From the NCBI RefSeq assembly GCF_900101885.1, contig NZ_FNAN01000005.1, forward strand, positions 248,001-312,000: a stretch of DNA of 64,000 bases, given 5' to 3'. Position 1 is the first letter of the stretch. Each line of letters opens with the position of its first letter. This stretch comes from Dyadobacter soli (GTDB lineage Bacteria; Bacteroidota; Bacteroidia; Cytophagales; Spirosomataceae). Under the pieces are notes generated by a model. That model had not been told where the DNA came from and ran no database searches. It saw nothing but the letters and a program-made list of their open reading frames with translations. This document shows positions 8,801-17,766 of this stretch, piece after piece. A program made the position numbers and the translations under genes.

Positions 8801-9432
8801 CGGCGATCGATCTGCAAAAATTGAATGTAGGCGATTACAAATTCCTCGATTACAATGGCGACGGTAAGGTAACCAACCTGGACAAATACCCGATCCCGGG
8901 CTCGGATTATCCGCCGATCACCTATTCATTCTCAGCGGGTTTCTCCTGGAAAAAGTTCGATTTTAACTTTATGTTCCAGGGTAATGTGGGTAAATATGTG
9001 GAGTTCAACCAGCCTTACGAGGTGGAATTCATCAAAGGCGACTGGCGCGTACACGCTTCGCAGCTCGACTACTGGACGCCCACCAACCCGAATGCCAATC
9101 ATGCCACCTTGCATTACTCCGGCGGCGGGAGTACCGACAATCTCTTCTGGGGCGGCGGCGAGGCCGACAGGGGCTTTGATATTATGATCAAAAACCGGTT
9201 CTGGCGCAACTCCAACTATTTGAGATTGAGAGAGGTGTATGCCGCTTATACATTCAATTCCAAATTCCTCCGGCGGGTGATCGGTACCTCGAACCTGGTG
9301 TTTTTCGTCACCGGCAATAACCTCTGGACGTTCACCAAGCTCATCGAGGGCGATCCGGAAAGGAAAGATTTCAATCAGGGTTTTTACCCCCAAATGACCA
9401 CCGTGAAGTTTGCCATCAGGGCTGCATTCTAA
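5860..9432 (+). CDS. SusC-type TonB-dependent transporter with N-terminal STN signalling domain
   Basis: 1190 residues. After a signal region (AVIGTVLQCIFAGLLSASDG), residues about 52-125 are an STN (secretin/TonB short N-terminal) domain (ISIDLHNVPLEDAFVVIND). A carboxypeptidase-regulatory-like domain follows at about 185-260 (GLPGVNVVEKGTLNGLSTDT), then the SusC box (EEFVVVGYGTQRKESVVGAI), the plug (IVIRGLSSWNGSQPLVMVDG) and a large barrel ending RAAF. STN domains pass ligand occupancy to FecR, so this is the sensor transporter of the sigma/FecR pair just upstream. ATGs at 5890 and 5923 are alternative starts. A calcium-loop-like motif (DYNGDGKVTNLD) occurs in the barrel, as in many SusC proteins. 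The oligosaccharide substrate is unknown. Confidence 0.93.
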   Translation: MNVLFKTIKNMQYKLLRQIVAMSRYAVIGTVLQCIFAGLLSASDGKAQEQSIEKIYISIDLHNVPLEDAFVVINDKTNFNFQYDQKLVRDKTVDLNFPQASVGKLLRHISQETSLSFSRVNETIYVSNAKKHAVTEVLNGTSVFKSSAVGKRETFTGSMEAYHAQRLREVMDNAIASLTVTVAGVIRDENGNGLPGVNVVEKGTLNGLSTDTDGRYKITVTNNASVLVFSYIGYTSQEIQVAGRRSLDVKLIPENKSLEEFVVVGYGTQRKESVVGAISQVDNKALMRAGTSNVTNALAGKLSGVLTMQQSGEPGSDHSEIVIRGLSSWNGSQPLVMVDGVERDFRDMDPNEIATISVLKDASATAVFGAKGANGVIIVTTKRGTIGKPKLDFTGSYGLAKATRIPDHISSYQTMSMYNQALMNGQQFTDLIPQYALNEYRNPSTPLNSLRYPDVNWFDLMTKPFATNANANFNVSGGTNFVKYFASLGYAYQGDFFKAYHEGYDDTRYWYNRFNYRTNIDFNLTRNTTLTLNVGGETGVKNQPSSSPWRNLYSTGPSRYPAYFPAWVLQQVPDPDYPGATGDRLAMNFGEFTGNPYTSMNQGSFNRYLDSKLFTDLILDQKLDAITKGLSVKGKVSMSTYYRNRSLTASYSFPEYQLNYDKIGTEENPWFRAGQGNEVFEQSPLDINVGELENDYYKDFYYELSASYNRAFGKHSVTGLVLVNRQQKDKTIDFPYYNQGLVSRATYDYANKYLVELNVGYTGSERFAPGKRYGFFPSGAVGWVVSEEKFFKQSVPWISKLKLRYSDGKVGSDIADNRWLYLSEFFKDNAGYIHEDLGPNLVSQWEEARKRDFGIELGLWNDTFTFGIDLFDEHRKKMLLIPQSVTMLVGNSFKELNLGRLKKHGIEIETEYRNHTASGLNYFVKGIFGFNENRILFKDDLPYAFDYQKAAGKPLGAQLSGVELTGSGYYTSVDDIHNNVSAIDLQKLNVGDYKFLDYNGDGKVTNLDKYPIPGSDYPPITYSFSAGFSWKKFDFNFMFQGNVGKYVEFNQPYEVEFIKGDWRVHASQLDYWTPTNPNANHATLHYSGGGSTDNLFWGGGEADRGFDIMIKNRFWRNSNYLRLREVYAAYTFNSKFLRRVIGTSNLVFFVTGNNLWTFTKLIEGDPERKDFNQGFYPQMTTVKFAIRAAF

Positions 9433-9445
9433 CCCAAACCAACTC

Positions 9446-11296
9446 ATGATGAAAAGATTCATTACGATACTCTTTGTACCGGTGCTGCTGATTGCGCTGC
9501 TTGGTTCGTGCGTGGAAGATTATCTCGACAAAGCACCAGAGTCGGGACTTACACCTGACGACGTTTTTTCCAAATACGAAAACTTCAAAAAGTTCTTCGA
9601 TGATATTTATGAGGGCAATCGGCTGGATGGTAAAGATTGGCGTGCCTATAATATCAAAAATGCCTACTCCCTCTACTTCGACTTCTGGGACCAGAAGTAC
9701 ACCCTGGAAGCGCTCACAGATATGAGCGATATGGGCCGGGTGATGGATGCCCAGGTGATCAAAACCGGGCAAATTTCCGCGATCATCAACAAAATGACCT
9801 ATGACCCGCAGCGCAGGCCGATCCTGGGGTCGATGTTTTACATTATCCGGAAGTGCAACACCGCGCTGAAAAACATCGGAATGCTGAAAGACGCGAGTCC
9901 GGTCGATATCAACGATTTCAAAGGGCAGGCGCATTTCATCCGGGCGTTTGCGCATTTCGAGCTTTTCAGGTTGTGGGGGCCGATGCCTTACCTGACTAGC
10001 GTGCTGGGCCAGGATGATGAATGGGACATCCCGCGGCTCTCGAAACGCGAGACGCTGGTTCGCATTGCGATGGATATGGATTCGGCCGCCATGTATTTTG
10101 AGCAGGCGAGCCTCATGCGCCGCGACCCGGGCCCGGGCGTGGCGGGGCATTTGAACAACCCCGAACAAAAACGTCCTACCGGCGTGGCAGCCAAGGCATT
10201 CAAAGCGCGGGCGCTGCTGTACGCGGCCAGCCCATTGAATAATGAAAAGGGTAATGTCGACTGGGAAGATGCCGCGAAGGCCAATTGGGAAGCGATCCAG
10301 ATCGCCGAAAGGCATGGTTACCAGCTGCTTTCGCTCGACGATTACAAGAAAAATTACATTGGTACTACTTATTCCAATGAGCAGCTCTGGGCTTGGTATG
10401 CCGGCACGAAGCCTTACAACAACGGCGACCTGAACGGCCAGATGAACGGGGTGTTCGGTGGCGGTAAAACCGGCTGGTCGGGCGAATGCCCTACGCAGAA
10501 TACCGTCGATAAATTCGAAACGAAATGGGGCGAACCGTTGAACACGCCCGCCGACCGGCAAGCGGCTACGGCGGCAGGGCATTACAGCGAGCAGGACCCT
10601 TACAAAGACCGCGACCCCCGTTTTTACATCGATATCATCTACAACACCGCGCCGGTACCGGGTTATGGCAATGCCAAAATCTACTACGAAACCAAAGACG
10701 GCGCCGCCATTTACGGCCAGCTGCTCGACCAGTCCTACGCAGGCATTACCCGCACCGGCTACTACGAGCGGAAAACCTGGGGCGAGCAAAGCGTGAACAA
10801 CAAAACGACCCCGCAGTACACCGATCCGCTGATTCGACTGGGCGAGTTGTACCTCAATTACGCCGAGGCTGCCAACGAAGCATACGGGCCGAACGGCTCG
10901 GCTCCCGGCGCGTCCATGACCGCCTTGCAGGCGCTCAACCGCATACGTACACGCGTAGGCATGCCCAACGTGCTGCCCGCATACGCGACGAGCAAGGACA
11001 AGCTCCGCGACCGCATCAAGAACGAGCGTACCATCGAGCTGTGCTTCGAGGGCGGCCATTACTACCACGACATCCGCCGCTGGAAAGACGCGCCCAAAGT
11101 AATGGGCGGCACGCTCTACCGCGTGGACGTGGAGAAGGTGCCTGTGAGCACCACTTACCCGACGGGCTTCAAATACGTGCGCATGCCGCTCTCGGCCGAC
11201 CGCCAGGTGCGCTGGAAAGAAGCCATGTATTACCTGCCGTTCAACACGGAGGATATGTACAAGATGAAAAATTTCGCCCCGAACGAAGTTTGGTAA
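9446..11296 (+). CDS. SusD/RagB family substrate-binding lipoprotein
   Basis: 616 residues. The start chosen is the ATG at 9446, which gives MMKRFITILFVPVLLIALLG with lipobox LLGSC; an upstream in-frame ATG overlaps the SusC end and adds no signal. Typical SusD elements are present: the early YLDKAPESG, the TPR-like region (GQAHFIRAFAHFELFRLWGP) and the C-terminal ALNRIRTRVGMPN, then IKNERTIELCFEGGHYYHDI and YLPFNTEDMYK. It caps the STN-bearing SusC encoded 13 bp upstream and delivers glycans to it at the cell surface. Confidence 0.93.
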   Translation: MMKRFITILFVPVLLIALLGSCVEDYLDKAPESGLTPDDVFSKYENFKKFFDDIYEGNRLDGKDWRAYNIKNAYSLYFDFWDQKYTLEALTDMSDMGRVMDAQVIKTGQISAIINKMTYDPQRRPILGSMFYIIRKCNTALKNIGMLKDASPVDINDFKGQAHFIRAFAHFELFRLWGPMPYLTSVLGQDDEWDIPRLSKRETLVRIAMDMDSAAMYFEQASLMRRDPGPGVAGHLNNPEQKRPTGVAAKAFKARALLYAASPLNNEKGNVDWEDAAKANWEAIQIAERHGYQLLSLDDYKKNYIGTTYSNEQLWAWYAGTKPYNNGDLNGQMNGVFGGGKTGWSGECPTQNTVDKFETKWGEPLNTPADRQAATAAGHYSEQDPYKDRDPRFYIDIIYNTAPVPGYGNAKIYYETKDGAAIYGQLLDQSYAGITRTGYYERKTWGEQSVNNKTTPQYTDPLIRLGELYLNYAEAANEAYGPNGSAPGASMTALQALNRIRTRVGMPNVLPAYATSKDKLRDRIKNERTIELCFEGGHYYHDIRRWKDAPKVMGGTLYRVDVEKVPVSTTYPTGFKYVRMPLSADRQVRWKEAMYYLPFNTEDMYKMKNFAPNEVW

Positions 11297-11315
11297 ATCC
11301 CTAACGCTCAATTCA

Positions 11316-14300
11316 ATGATGAAGAAAATAATGCATTATGTAGGGCAGGGGCTTATCGGGACGATAATGCTGTGCCTGCTGGGCGGCGGTAATGCGCTGG
11401 CCCAGGACAAGCCTGCCAAAAAGCAGAAGCCGGTAAATGTGAGCCTGAAAGTGACCGACGAGAACGGCAACCCGATCCCGAATGCGTCGGTGATAGTGGG
11501 GGAAGGGCAGATCCATGCCGAAACCGATGCCGGCGGGGATTTCACTTTTGAAGCATTACCGGAAGATTTTGTGACGGTTTCGTCCTATGGTTACAGCAAA
11601 TCGGTTTCGCTCGTGGGCGACATTGCTTCCAATAGTGTGGTGGAACTGAAAAAGGCCAAACTCTTCGCCACGCCCGACGACGCCGTGCCGATGCCTTTTA
11701 TGAATATGCCAAAGCGCCTGGCCACGGGAAGTTATGTGACATTGAAAACCGCCGATCTTGAAAAATACCCTACCAACGACCTCCGCAATGCATTCGCCGG
11801 GCTGGTGAATGGTCTGGAAGTGGTGGAGCGCGACGGCTCCCCCGGCCTGACCGCCGAGGAGGAACTCGGGAATTTCAGGATCACCGAAAAAATCGGTATC
11901 GCTACCCGCGGCCGCAGCCCGATTTTTATCATCGACGACGTCCCGACCGACATTACCGAAATGCCGATCGACCCGCAGGAAATCGAGTCGGTGACGATCA
12001 TCAAGGACATTGTAGGTAAGGCAATGCTCGGCCCACGGGGCGCGGACGGCATTATTTACATTAAAACAAAACGGGGAAAGGTAAACGAGCGCGTGCTGAG
12101 CGTGAATGCCGAACAGGGCGTAAGCGTGGTGGACCGGTTCCCCGGCTGGGCCTCGGGCGCGGAATACGCACAGCTGAACAACGTCGCCAGAACCAACAGT
12201 GCCCTCACGCCGCTGTACAACGAGAACGATATTGCGGCATATGCGAAAAACAATCCGTACGATCTTTACCGCCCGAGCGTGGACTTCCGTAACCTGATGC
12301 TGAAAAACTCAAAGCCATTCACGAGGGTCAACCTTTCGTCGACGGGCGGGAACGAGACGGTACAGTACAGCGCCTACCTGGGCTACAATGGCGAGGGGGA
12401 TATTTACAAAATCGGTGCGAAATCGGACTACAACCGGATCAATGTGCGGTCGAATATCGATATCAAAATCAACCCGCTGATCAAGGTCAAGTTCGACTTT
12501 TTCGGTGGGCTTACGCTCCGGCGGTCGGCCAACTATGGGTATAACGCCAACTTTACCAACGAAGACGGCAATACCAATACCGCGCTCGACCTGGTGGAGT
12601 TCAACTCGGCCATCAACGACATTACCAACACGCCGCCGATCGCATTTCCGGTGTACGCCGCATTCGCCGACAACCCCGTGGCGCCTTGGTACGGGGTGAG
12701 TTCCAATTTCAAGACCAACCCGATCGGTAACCTCATGCACAATGGCTATTACACCGAAACCGGCCGCACGGGTGCTTCCAATATCACATTTGAATATGAT
12801 CTGAGGGAATTGGTACCCGGCCTGAAATCGACTACCTACGCCGGCTTCAACCTCTTCAACAGCCTGCGGATCGGTAAGGCAGAGGATTACATTGCCTATA
12901 TCGTTACCCCCGGGAAAACCGACGCGGGCATGGATACCATTCGCCTTTCCAAAGTGCATGACGGCGTGGATATGGCCGGCCAGGCGAAGCTTCACGACTA
13001 TTATTCGCAGCGTTTTGTGGTGTATGAAAATTTGAGCTACGAAAAAAACTGGGGCATTCACAGCATTCAGGCAGGGCTTACCTATTACCTCGGCAAATCG
13101 ACGCGAAACGGTATTGAAGAGCCTCAGCGCCAGCAGAATGCGGTTTTTAATGGGGTGTATTCTTTCAAAGACCGTTACGTATTCCAGGGCGTGCTCAATT
13201 ACGCGGGTACTTACAGCTTTGATAAAGGTAAACGCTATGCCATGTTCCCGGCGGCCGGTGTGAGCTGGGTAATTTCGGAAGAAGGATTTTTGAAAAACCT
13301 GAAAGCGATCGATTACCTGAAAATCAGGGCGGAGGCGGGAATGCTAGGGTATGAAGGCTTCCTGCCGCCATTCTACTACCTGGATCGCTGGGCCGTCAAC
13401 TCGACCGGTTCCGCATTTGGTCCTTACTCGACCGGCCAATGGTTCGGCAGCAATACCGATAACCTCGCATACCGCACCACGCAGGGGCGCGTCGGTAACC
13501 CCGACCTGACCTGGGAGAAACGCAAGGAGTTCAACATCGGGATCGACGGGTTGTTCCTGAAACGTCGGCTTTCGGTGGAGATAAACTATTTCAATCAACT
13601 GCGTGACGGCATTGTGTCGCAACTTGCCAACACGCTGCCGCTGGTAGTAGGGGTGTCAGGTGCACGGCCGTGGTATAACTATAATAAAATCAGGACTTTC
13701 GGGGTCGAAATGGCATTGCAATTCACGGAGCGCGTGGGCGACGTGCGTTTCTCGCTTGGCGGTAATGCCACCGTGCAGAACAGCAAAGTCCTGAAATGGG
13801 ACGAACCCAATTACCGCTTCGATTATCAGACGCGCGTAGGTAAGGCTGCGGACGCGTATTGGGGCCAGACCTACATCGGTAAATTCGCGACCGATGCGGA
13901 ACCCGGCGTCATCCGGCAAGTTTACGACGACAACCTCAAAGCCGGCGACCTCAAATACCTCGACCGGAACGGCGACGGCATTGTGGACGACAACGACCAG
14001 GTGCAGATCGGCTACACCACGCCGCGGCTGGTCTACGCAGTGAACCTGAAACTGGCTTTCCGCAACCTCGAACTCACCGCCATCGGTACCGGCCGCGCAT
14101 TTTACCAGATACCGCTTACCAACAAGTATTTCTGGAACGGCTGGGGCGATAATAATTACTCCAATTTCGTGAAGGAGAATATGGACGGGCAATATCCGCG
14201 CCTGACCTATTACAAGGTGAACAACAACTTCGTAGCCTCGGATTTCTGGATGCGTGACGGCGGTTTTTTCAAGATCCAGAATGTGGAACTGGCTTATAAT

Positions 14301-14477
14301 GTGCCCGTTCGCCTGGGTAACCTCATCGGTGCGCGTGCCCTGCGCGTGTATGTGCGCGGCGCCAATGTGCTCACTTTTTCGAAGATCAAAGATGTGGATC
14401 CCGAGTCGATCAACTCGGGGATTACCAGCTATCCGTTGTTCCGCACATTTACAGGCGGGGTTAAACTGACATTTTAA
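11316..14477 (+). CDS. Second SusC-type transporter of the operon, divergent and without STN domain
   Basis: 1053 residues with signal peptide (LIGTIMLCLLGGGNALAQ), a carboxypeptidase-regulatory-like domain at about 40-112 (NPIPNASVIVGEGQIHAETD), a plug (IATRGRSPIFIIDDVPTDI, then EIESVTIIKDIVGKAMLGPR) and a barrel ending GVKLTF. Two features are atypical: the usual VVVGYGTQKK box is missing, replaced by a segment without it (PDDAVPMPFMNMPKRLATGS), and there is no STN domain. It follows the first SusD by 19 bp and precedes its own SusD by 10 bp, so it is probably expressed under the same sigma factor without signalling itself. Confidence 0.9.
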   Translation: MMKKIMHYVGQGLIGTIMLCLLGGGNALAQDKPAKKQKPVNVSLKVTDENGNPIPNASVIVGEGQIHAETDAGGDFTFEALPEDFVTVSSYGYSKSVSLVGDIASNSVVELKKAKLFATPDDAVPMPFMNMPKRLATGSYVTLKTADLEKYPTNDLRNAFAGLVNGLEVVERDGSPGLTAEEELGNFRITEKIGIATRGRSPIFIIDDVPTDITEMPIDPQEIESVTIIKDIVGKAMLGPRGADGIIYIKTKRGKVNERVLSVNAEQGVSVVDRFPGWASGAEYAQLNNVARTNSALTPLYNENDIAAYAKNNPYDLYRPSVDFRNLMLKNSKPFTRVNLSSTGGNETVQYSAYLGYNGEGDIYKIGAKSDYNRINVRSNIDIKINPLIKVKFDFFGGLTLRRSANYGYNANFTNEDGNTNTALDLVEFNSAINDITNTPPIAFPVYAAFADNPVAPWYGVSSNFKTNPIGNLMHNGYYTETGRTGASNITFEYDLRELVPGLKSTTYAGFNLFNSLRIGKAEDYIAYIVTPGKTDAGMDTIRLSKVHDGVDMAGQAKLHDYYSQRFVVYENLSYEKNWGIHSIQAGLTYYLGKSTRNGIEEPQRQQNAVFNGVYSFKDRYVFQGVLNYAGTYSFDKGKRYAMFPAAGVSWVISEEGFLKNLKAIDYLKIRAEAGMLGYEGFLPPFYYLDRWAVNSTGSAFGPYSTGQWFGSNTDNLAYRTTQGRVGNPDLTWEKRKEFNIGIDGLFLKRRLSVEINYFNQLRDGIVSQLANTLPLVVGVSGARPWYNYNKIRTFGVEMALQFTERVGDVRFSLGGNATVQNSKVLKWDEPNYRFDYQTRVGKAADAYWGQTYIGKFATDAEPGVIRQVYDDNLKAGDLKYLDRNGDGIVDDNDQVQIGYTTPRLVYAVNLKLAFRNLELTAIGTGRAFYQIPLTNKYFWNGWGDNNYSNFVKENMDGQYPRLTYYKVNNNFVASDFWMRDGGFFKIQNVELAYNVPVRLGNLIGARALRVYVRGANVLTFSKIKDVDPESINSGITSYPLFRTFTGGVKLTF

Positions 14478-14487
14478 AGCCAGAGCT

Positions 14488-16284
14488 ATGCATTTGAAAT
14501 CATTTTATATCAAAAACATCCTGTCGCTGGCGCTTGCCGCATTTGCACTGACATCCTGCGTCGACTATCTGGAACCTTACCCCAACGGGAACCGCACCAC
14601 CGAGGACATCTGGAAGTACCAGGACATGGTGCAGGGACTTGTGGGACAAAACTACGACGTAATGCCCCGCGGCTACAACGATAACGAGGGCGTGTACCTC
14701 GATGGCGCCACCGACGACGTGGTGATCACCAGCACCACCCACGCATTGACCCGCTTTGCATTGGGTTCCTTGCCCACCAGCCAGGACCCCTTCCGCACCT
14801 ATTGGGACAGGGATTACCGGGCTATTTTCCTCGTGAACCTGTTTTTGAAAGACCGTCGGGGCTACAATACGCGTTTCCTGGTGGACCCGCACCTGGATAG
14901 CCTGGTTAAAAACCGCTTGCAAGGCGAGGCTTATGCATTGCGGGCGTGGTTCCAATGGGATTTGCTGCAAAAGTTCGGCGGTACGGCCAACGGCCAGCTC
15001 CTCGGCTTCCCGATCGTGCTCGAACCGGTGGACGTGAAAGCGGAAACGAACCTCAAACGCAACACCTACGAGGAATGCGTGAAGCAGATCATCGCGGATT
15101 GCGATTCTGCCTACAAATACCTGCCCATCGCCCACCGCGATTTCCTCGTCAAGAATGCAAACGACAGGGCCTATGCCGGCGGCCGTTTCTGGGGCCGGAT
15201 GGACGGCATTAGCACCAGGGCCATCAAAGCATTGGTGTACCTTACCTGGGCGAGCCCGCGTTTCAATCCATCCAACGATAGGTCGCGCTGGGACCTGGCC
15301 GCACAGAATGCCAAAGAGGTAATCGACTTCAAAATGACCACCGACGCCGTTACCAATGGCTTCAATGTCAAAAAGGGCGTGAACTGGTTCGATCCCAACT
15401 ATCCGGGCATTGTGTGGGCATCGCGCTATAACAATGCCAACGACGCCATGGAGCGGATGTTCTACCCCGGCGGTTTCCAGGGAACAGGGTCGGTAGGGGC
15501 CACGCAGGACCTTGTAGATGCGTTTCCGATGAAAAACGGCTATCCCATCACCGATCCGCGCAGCAAATACGACCCCGCCAATCCCTATGCCGACCGCGAC
15601 CCGCGTTTCTACGCCACCATTTTCCACAATAATGCCAAGGCCGTGAGGATCAATTCGGAAAACGTGATGTACACTTTCGAAAACTGGCAGAATGCCAAGG
15701 ATGCGGCGGGGCCCGCGGTGAACAGCCGTACCAACTACCACATCAAAAAGATGGTGTTTATGGGACTCAACTGGTCGGACAACTCGATCAACCGCCAGCC
15801 GCATTCGAAGTCCTTCATCCGGTGGGAGCACATGCTGCTCACATTCGCGGAAGCGGCCAATCAGGTGGAAGGGCCGGACGGCGGCAAATATGGTATGTCG
15901 GCCAAGGAAGCGATGCAGCACCTGCGCCGGAAAGACAACTCCGACGGGGGAAAAGGCTTCGATACCGATCCCTATTTCACCGAAATCGCGGCGAAGGGCA
16001 AGTCTGTTTTCGGCGAATTTATCAAAAATGAGAGACGGATCGAGACGTGTTTCGAAGGTTTGCGCTTTTTCGATATCCGCCGCTGGACGACGAATCTCAC
16101 GGACTTGAACAGGCCGGTACGGATGGCTAAAATCACCCGCAATTCAGACGGTACATTTCAATACAAGCTCGACGAAGTGGTGGAAACGCGGTCGTATTCG
16201 TCGGCATTCCTGCCGATCCCTTATGACGAAATGCTGAGAATGTCTAACCTGGTACAAAACGATGGCTGGGAGGCCTGGAAATAA
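14488..16284 (+). CDS. SusD/RagB family lipoprotein, partner of second SusC
   Basis: 598 residues with signal peptide and lipobox (LAAFALTSC). SusD hallmarks are GEAYALRAWFQWDLLQKFGG, the mid-protein DPRFYATIFHNN, and near the end IKNERRIETCFEGLRFFDIR followed by FLPIPYDEMLR. It should bind glycan over the transporter encoded immediately upstream. The overall pattern is that of the large SusD forms found with divergent SusC proteins. Confidence 0.92.
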   Translation: MHLKSFYIKNILSLALAAFALTSCVDYLEPYPNGNRTTEDIWKYQDMVQGLVGQNYDVMPRGYNDNEGVYLDGATDDVVITSTTHALTRFALGSLPTSQDPFRTYWDRDYRAIFLVNLFLKDRRGYNTRFLVDPHLDSLVKNRLQGEAYALRAWFQWDLLQKFGGTANGQLLGFPIVLEPVDVKAETNLKRNTYEECVKQIIADCDSAYKYLPIAHRDFLVKNANDRAYAGGRFWGRMDGISTRAIKALVYLTWASPRFNPSNDRSRWDLAAQNAKEVIDFKMTTDAVTNGFNVKKGVNWFDPNYPGIVWASRYNNANDAMERMFYPGGFQGTGSVGATQDLVDAFPMKNGYPITDPRSKYDPANPYADRDPRFYATIFHNNAKAVRINSENVMYTFENWQNAKDAAGPAVNSRTNYHIKKMVFMGLNWSDNSINRQPHSKSFIRWEHMLLTFAEAANQVEGPDGGKYGMSAKEAMQHLRRKDNSDGGKGFDTDPYFTEIAAKGKSVFGEFIKNERRIETCFEGLRFFDIRRWTTNLTDLNRPVRMAKITRNSDGTFQYKLDEVVETRSYSSAFLPIPYDEMLRMSNLVQNDGWEAWK

Positions 16285-16286
16285 AT

Positions 16287-17261
16287 ATGAATGCTATGAA
16301 AAAGAAAATTGCCGTCGCCCTCGGGCTGACCATGGCCCTGAGCGCCTGCTATGACGATTATATCAAGGATTTCGATTACACGTCGGTGTATTTTATGTAC
16401 CAGACCAACGCGCGCACGTTCGTGGTGGGCGAGGGGATGCGCATAGAGGTGGGTGCCGCGCTCGCAGGGGTACGCGAGAACCGGCAGGACCGCGTGGTTG
16501 GCTTTCAATTGGACGCGTCGCTGGTGAATGCCAATGCACTCGCAGCGATGAAAGCGGGGGCAGGGTACGTCAAGGAGGCGGTGAGCGGCGTCGACACGCT
16601 GAAACCGATGCCCGCCGACTATTTTACCATTTCCGACAATTCCAAAATGGTGATCAAGGCCGGTGCGCATATGGGCTCGGTGGTGATCACAGCAGATTCG
16701 GCGCGGTTTCTGAAAGACGCCGCGACGATCCGCGCCGGGTACGCAATTCCATTTTACATCACCTCCGCCGACGCCGATTCGATCGTACGTGCGAAACGTT
16801 CGGCCGTGGTGGCGCTCAAATACGAGAATATGCTTTTCGGTAACTACTGGCACGGCGGCGTGACGACCGTGAAGGACGCCACAGGCAAGGTGGTGAACAC
16901 CGTCAGGTACTACACGACGATCCCGTCGCCGGAAGCCAAGATTTTTAAACTGAAAACAGTGGCCCCCGACGCGCTCGTGACGAACATGGTCAGCGATAAG
17001 GAAGGATCATTCAAAATCACACTCGACGGAAATGCCATTAAAATCAGCAAAGCCGACGGTTCCTCCATCGAAGTAAAGCCCGATGGCGCGAGTACTTTCA
17101 ACCGCGCGAAGCTGTTGCAGGAGCGCAAATTGTTTTTGAGTTATAAATATGAAAATGAGGATGGTACCACCTCCTTCGCTCAGGATACGCTTACTTTCCG
17201 TAACCGTATCCGTGACGGTGTGAACGAGTGGCAGGATGAGAATCCGGACCATTATAAATAG
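16287..17261 (+). CDS. DUF1735-type surface lipoprotein, last gene of the sigma-controlled operon
   Basis: 324 residues. The lipoprotein signal ends at LSAC (residue about 22). The N-terminal half (YDDYIKDFDYTSVYFMYQ, ARTFVVGEGMRIEVGAALAG) fits the DUF1735 (BT_3987-like) domain found on accessory glycan-binding lipoproteins of SusCD systems. The C-terminal half is probably a beta-rich lectin-like domain that I cannot name firmly. It starts 2 bp after SusD, so it is co-translated. By position it takes the place of SusE/SusF and would be a surface glycan-binding protein. No glycoside hydrolase is encoded in this operon. Confidence 0.72.
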   Translation: MNAMKKKIAVALGLTMALSACYDDYIKDFDYTSVYFMYQTNARTFVVGEGMRIEVGAALAGVRENRQDRVVGFQLDASLVNANALAAMKAGAGYVKEAVSGVDTLKPMPADYFTISDNSKMVIKAGAHMGSVVITADSARFLKDAATIRAGYAIPFYITSADADSIVRAKRSAVVALKYENMLFGNYWHGGVTTVKDATGKVVNTVRYYTTIPSPEAKIFKLKTVAPDALVTNMVSDKEGSFKITLDGNAIKISKADGSSIEVKPDGASTFNRAKLLQERKLFLSYKYENEDGTTSFAQDTLTFRNRIRDGVNEWQDENPDHYK

Positions 17262-17766
17262 GTGTCAGGTTACCACTTCGTCAGCAAATTTTGCTCCGTA
17301 TCTGCTTGGTAAAATTCTTACTTAATATTGTTTAAGTGCAATATTTAAGAAAGGTTTATCAGGCGGATATGGCATTTTTGTATTTGTTTTTGCAAATATC
17401 TTATAATAAAATGTTGGAACCCGCCTATTTTGGCAACGTTCCCGATAACGATTGCATAAATAAACTTCGTCTTTCGTTTTCGTTTTTCTCCCCGAATCTC
17501 TATTCTCCGATTGATTTCAAAATTGTATTATAAATACAATTAATAGGCTTATTGGAATTGTTCAAATAAGCTTGTTGGCAGAAATCAAAAAATACCTTTC
17601 GTCCCTAAGCTCTTTCCAAATAAAATATTTCAACAGATTGGTTACAAATCTGTGCTAAGTAACCGCGCGCATATTTGTAACTATTGCAAGAAAAAATATA
17701 ATTATTTGTAAGGGGCAATCTATCGAGTGATCGTCAGAATTGACAGTTTATGGTGAACTACTATTA
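17262..17766. other. AT-rich intergenic region of about 500 bp before the third SusCD pair
   Basis: Visibly richer in A/T than the genes on either side. It contains an imperfect inverted repeat at 17321-17349 (CTTAATATTG against CAATATTTAAG) that could end the preceding operon. The ATTTGTAA motif occurs twice (17673 and 17704). A 65-codon open frame at 17336-17533 has no family features and I do not call it. This region most likely holds the promoter of the next operon. Confidence 0.5.
17684..17708 (+). promoter_or_regulatory. Tentative Bacteroidota-type promoter for third SusCD pair
   Basis: TTG at 17684-17686, then a spacer of 16 bases, then TATTTG at 17703-17708. This is only near the Bacteroidota consensus (TTG, about 19 bases, TAnnTTTG). 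It lies about 60 bases before the SusC start. Weak call. Confidence 0.25.

Noticed and set aside
9416-11311. 631-codon open frame on the minus strand opposite the first SusD
   Set aside because: Fully inside SusD; rich in His/Val/Arg runs typical of antisense frames in genes of this composition, no family pattern.
14500-15921. 473-codon minus-strand frame opposite the second SusD
   Set aside because: Antisense shadow of a clearly identified gene.
17336-17533. 65-codon frame in the AT-rich gap before the third SusC
   Set aside because: No start context, no motif, composition follows the AT-rich DNA; not a convincing gene.
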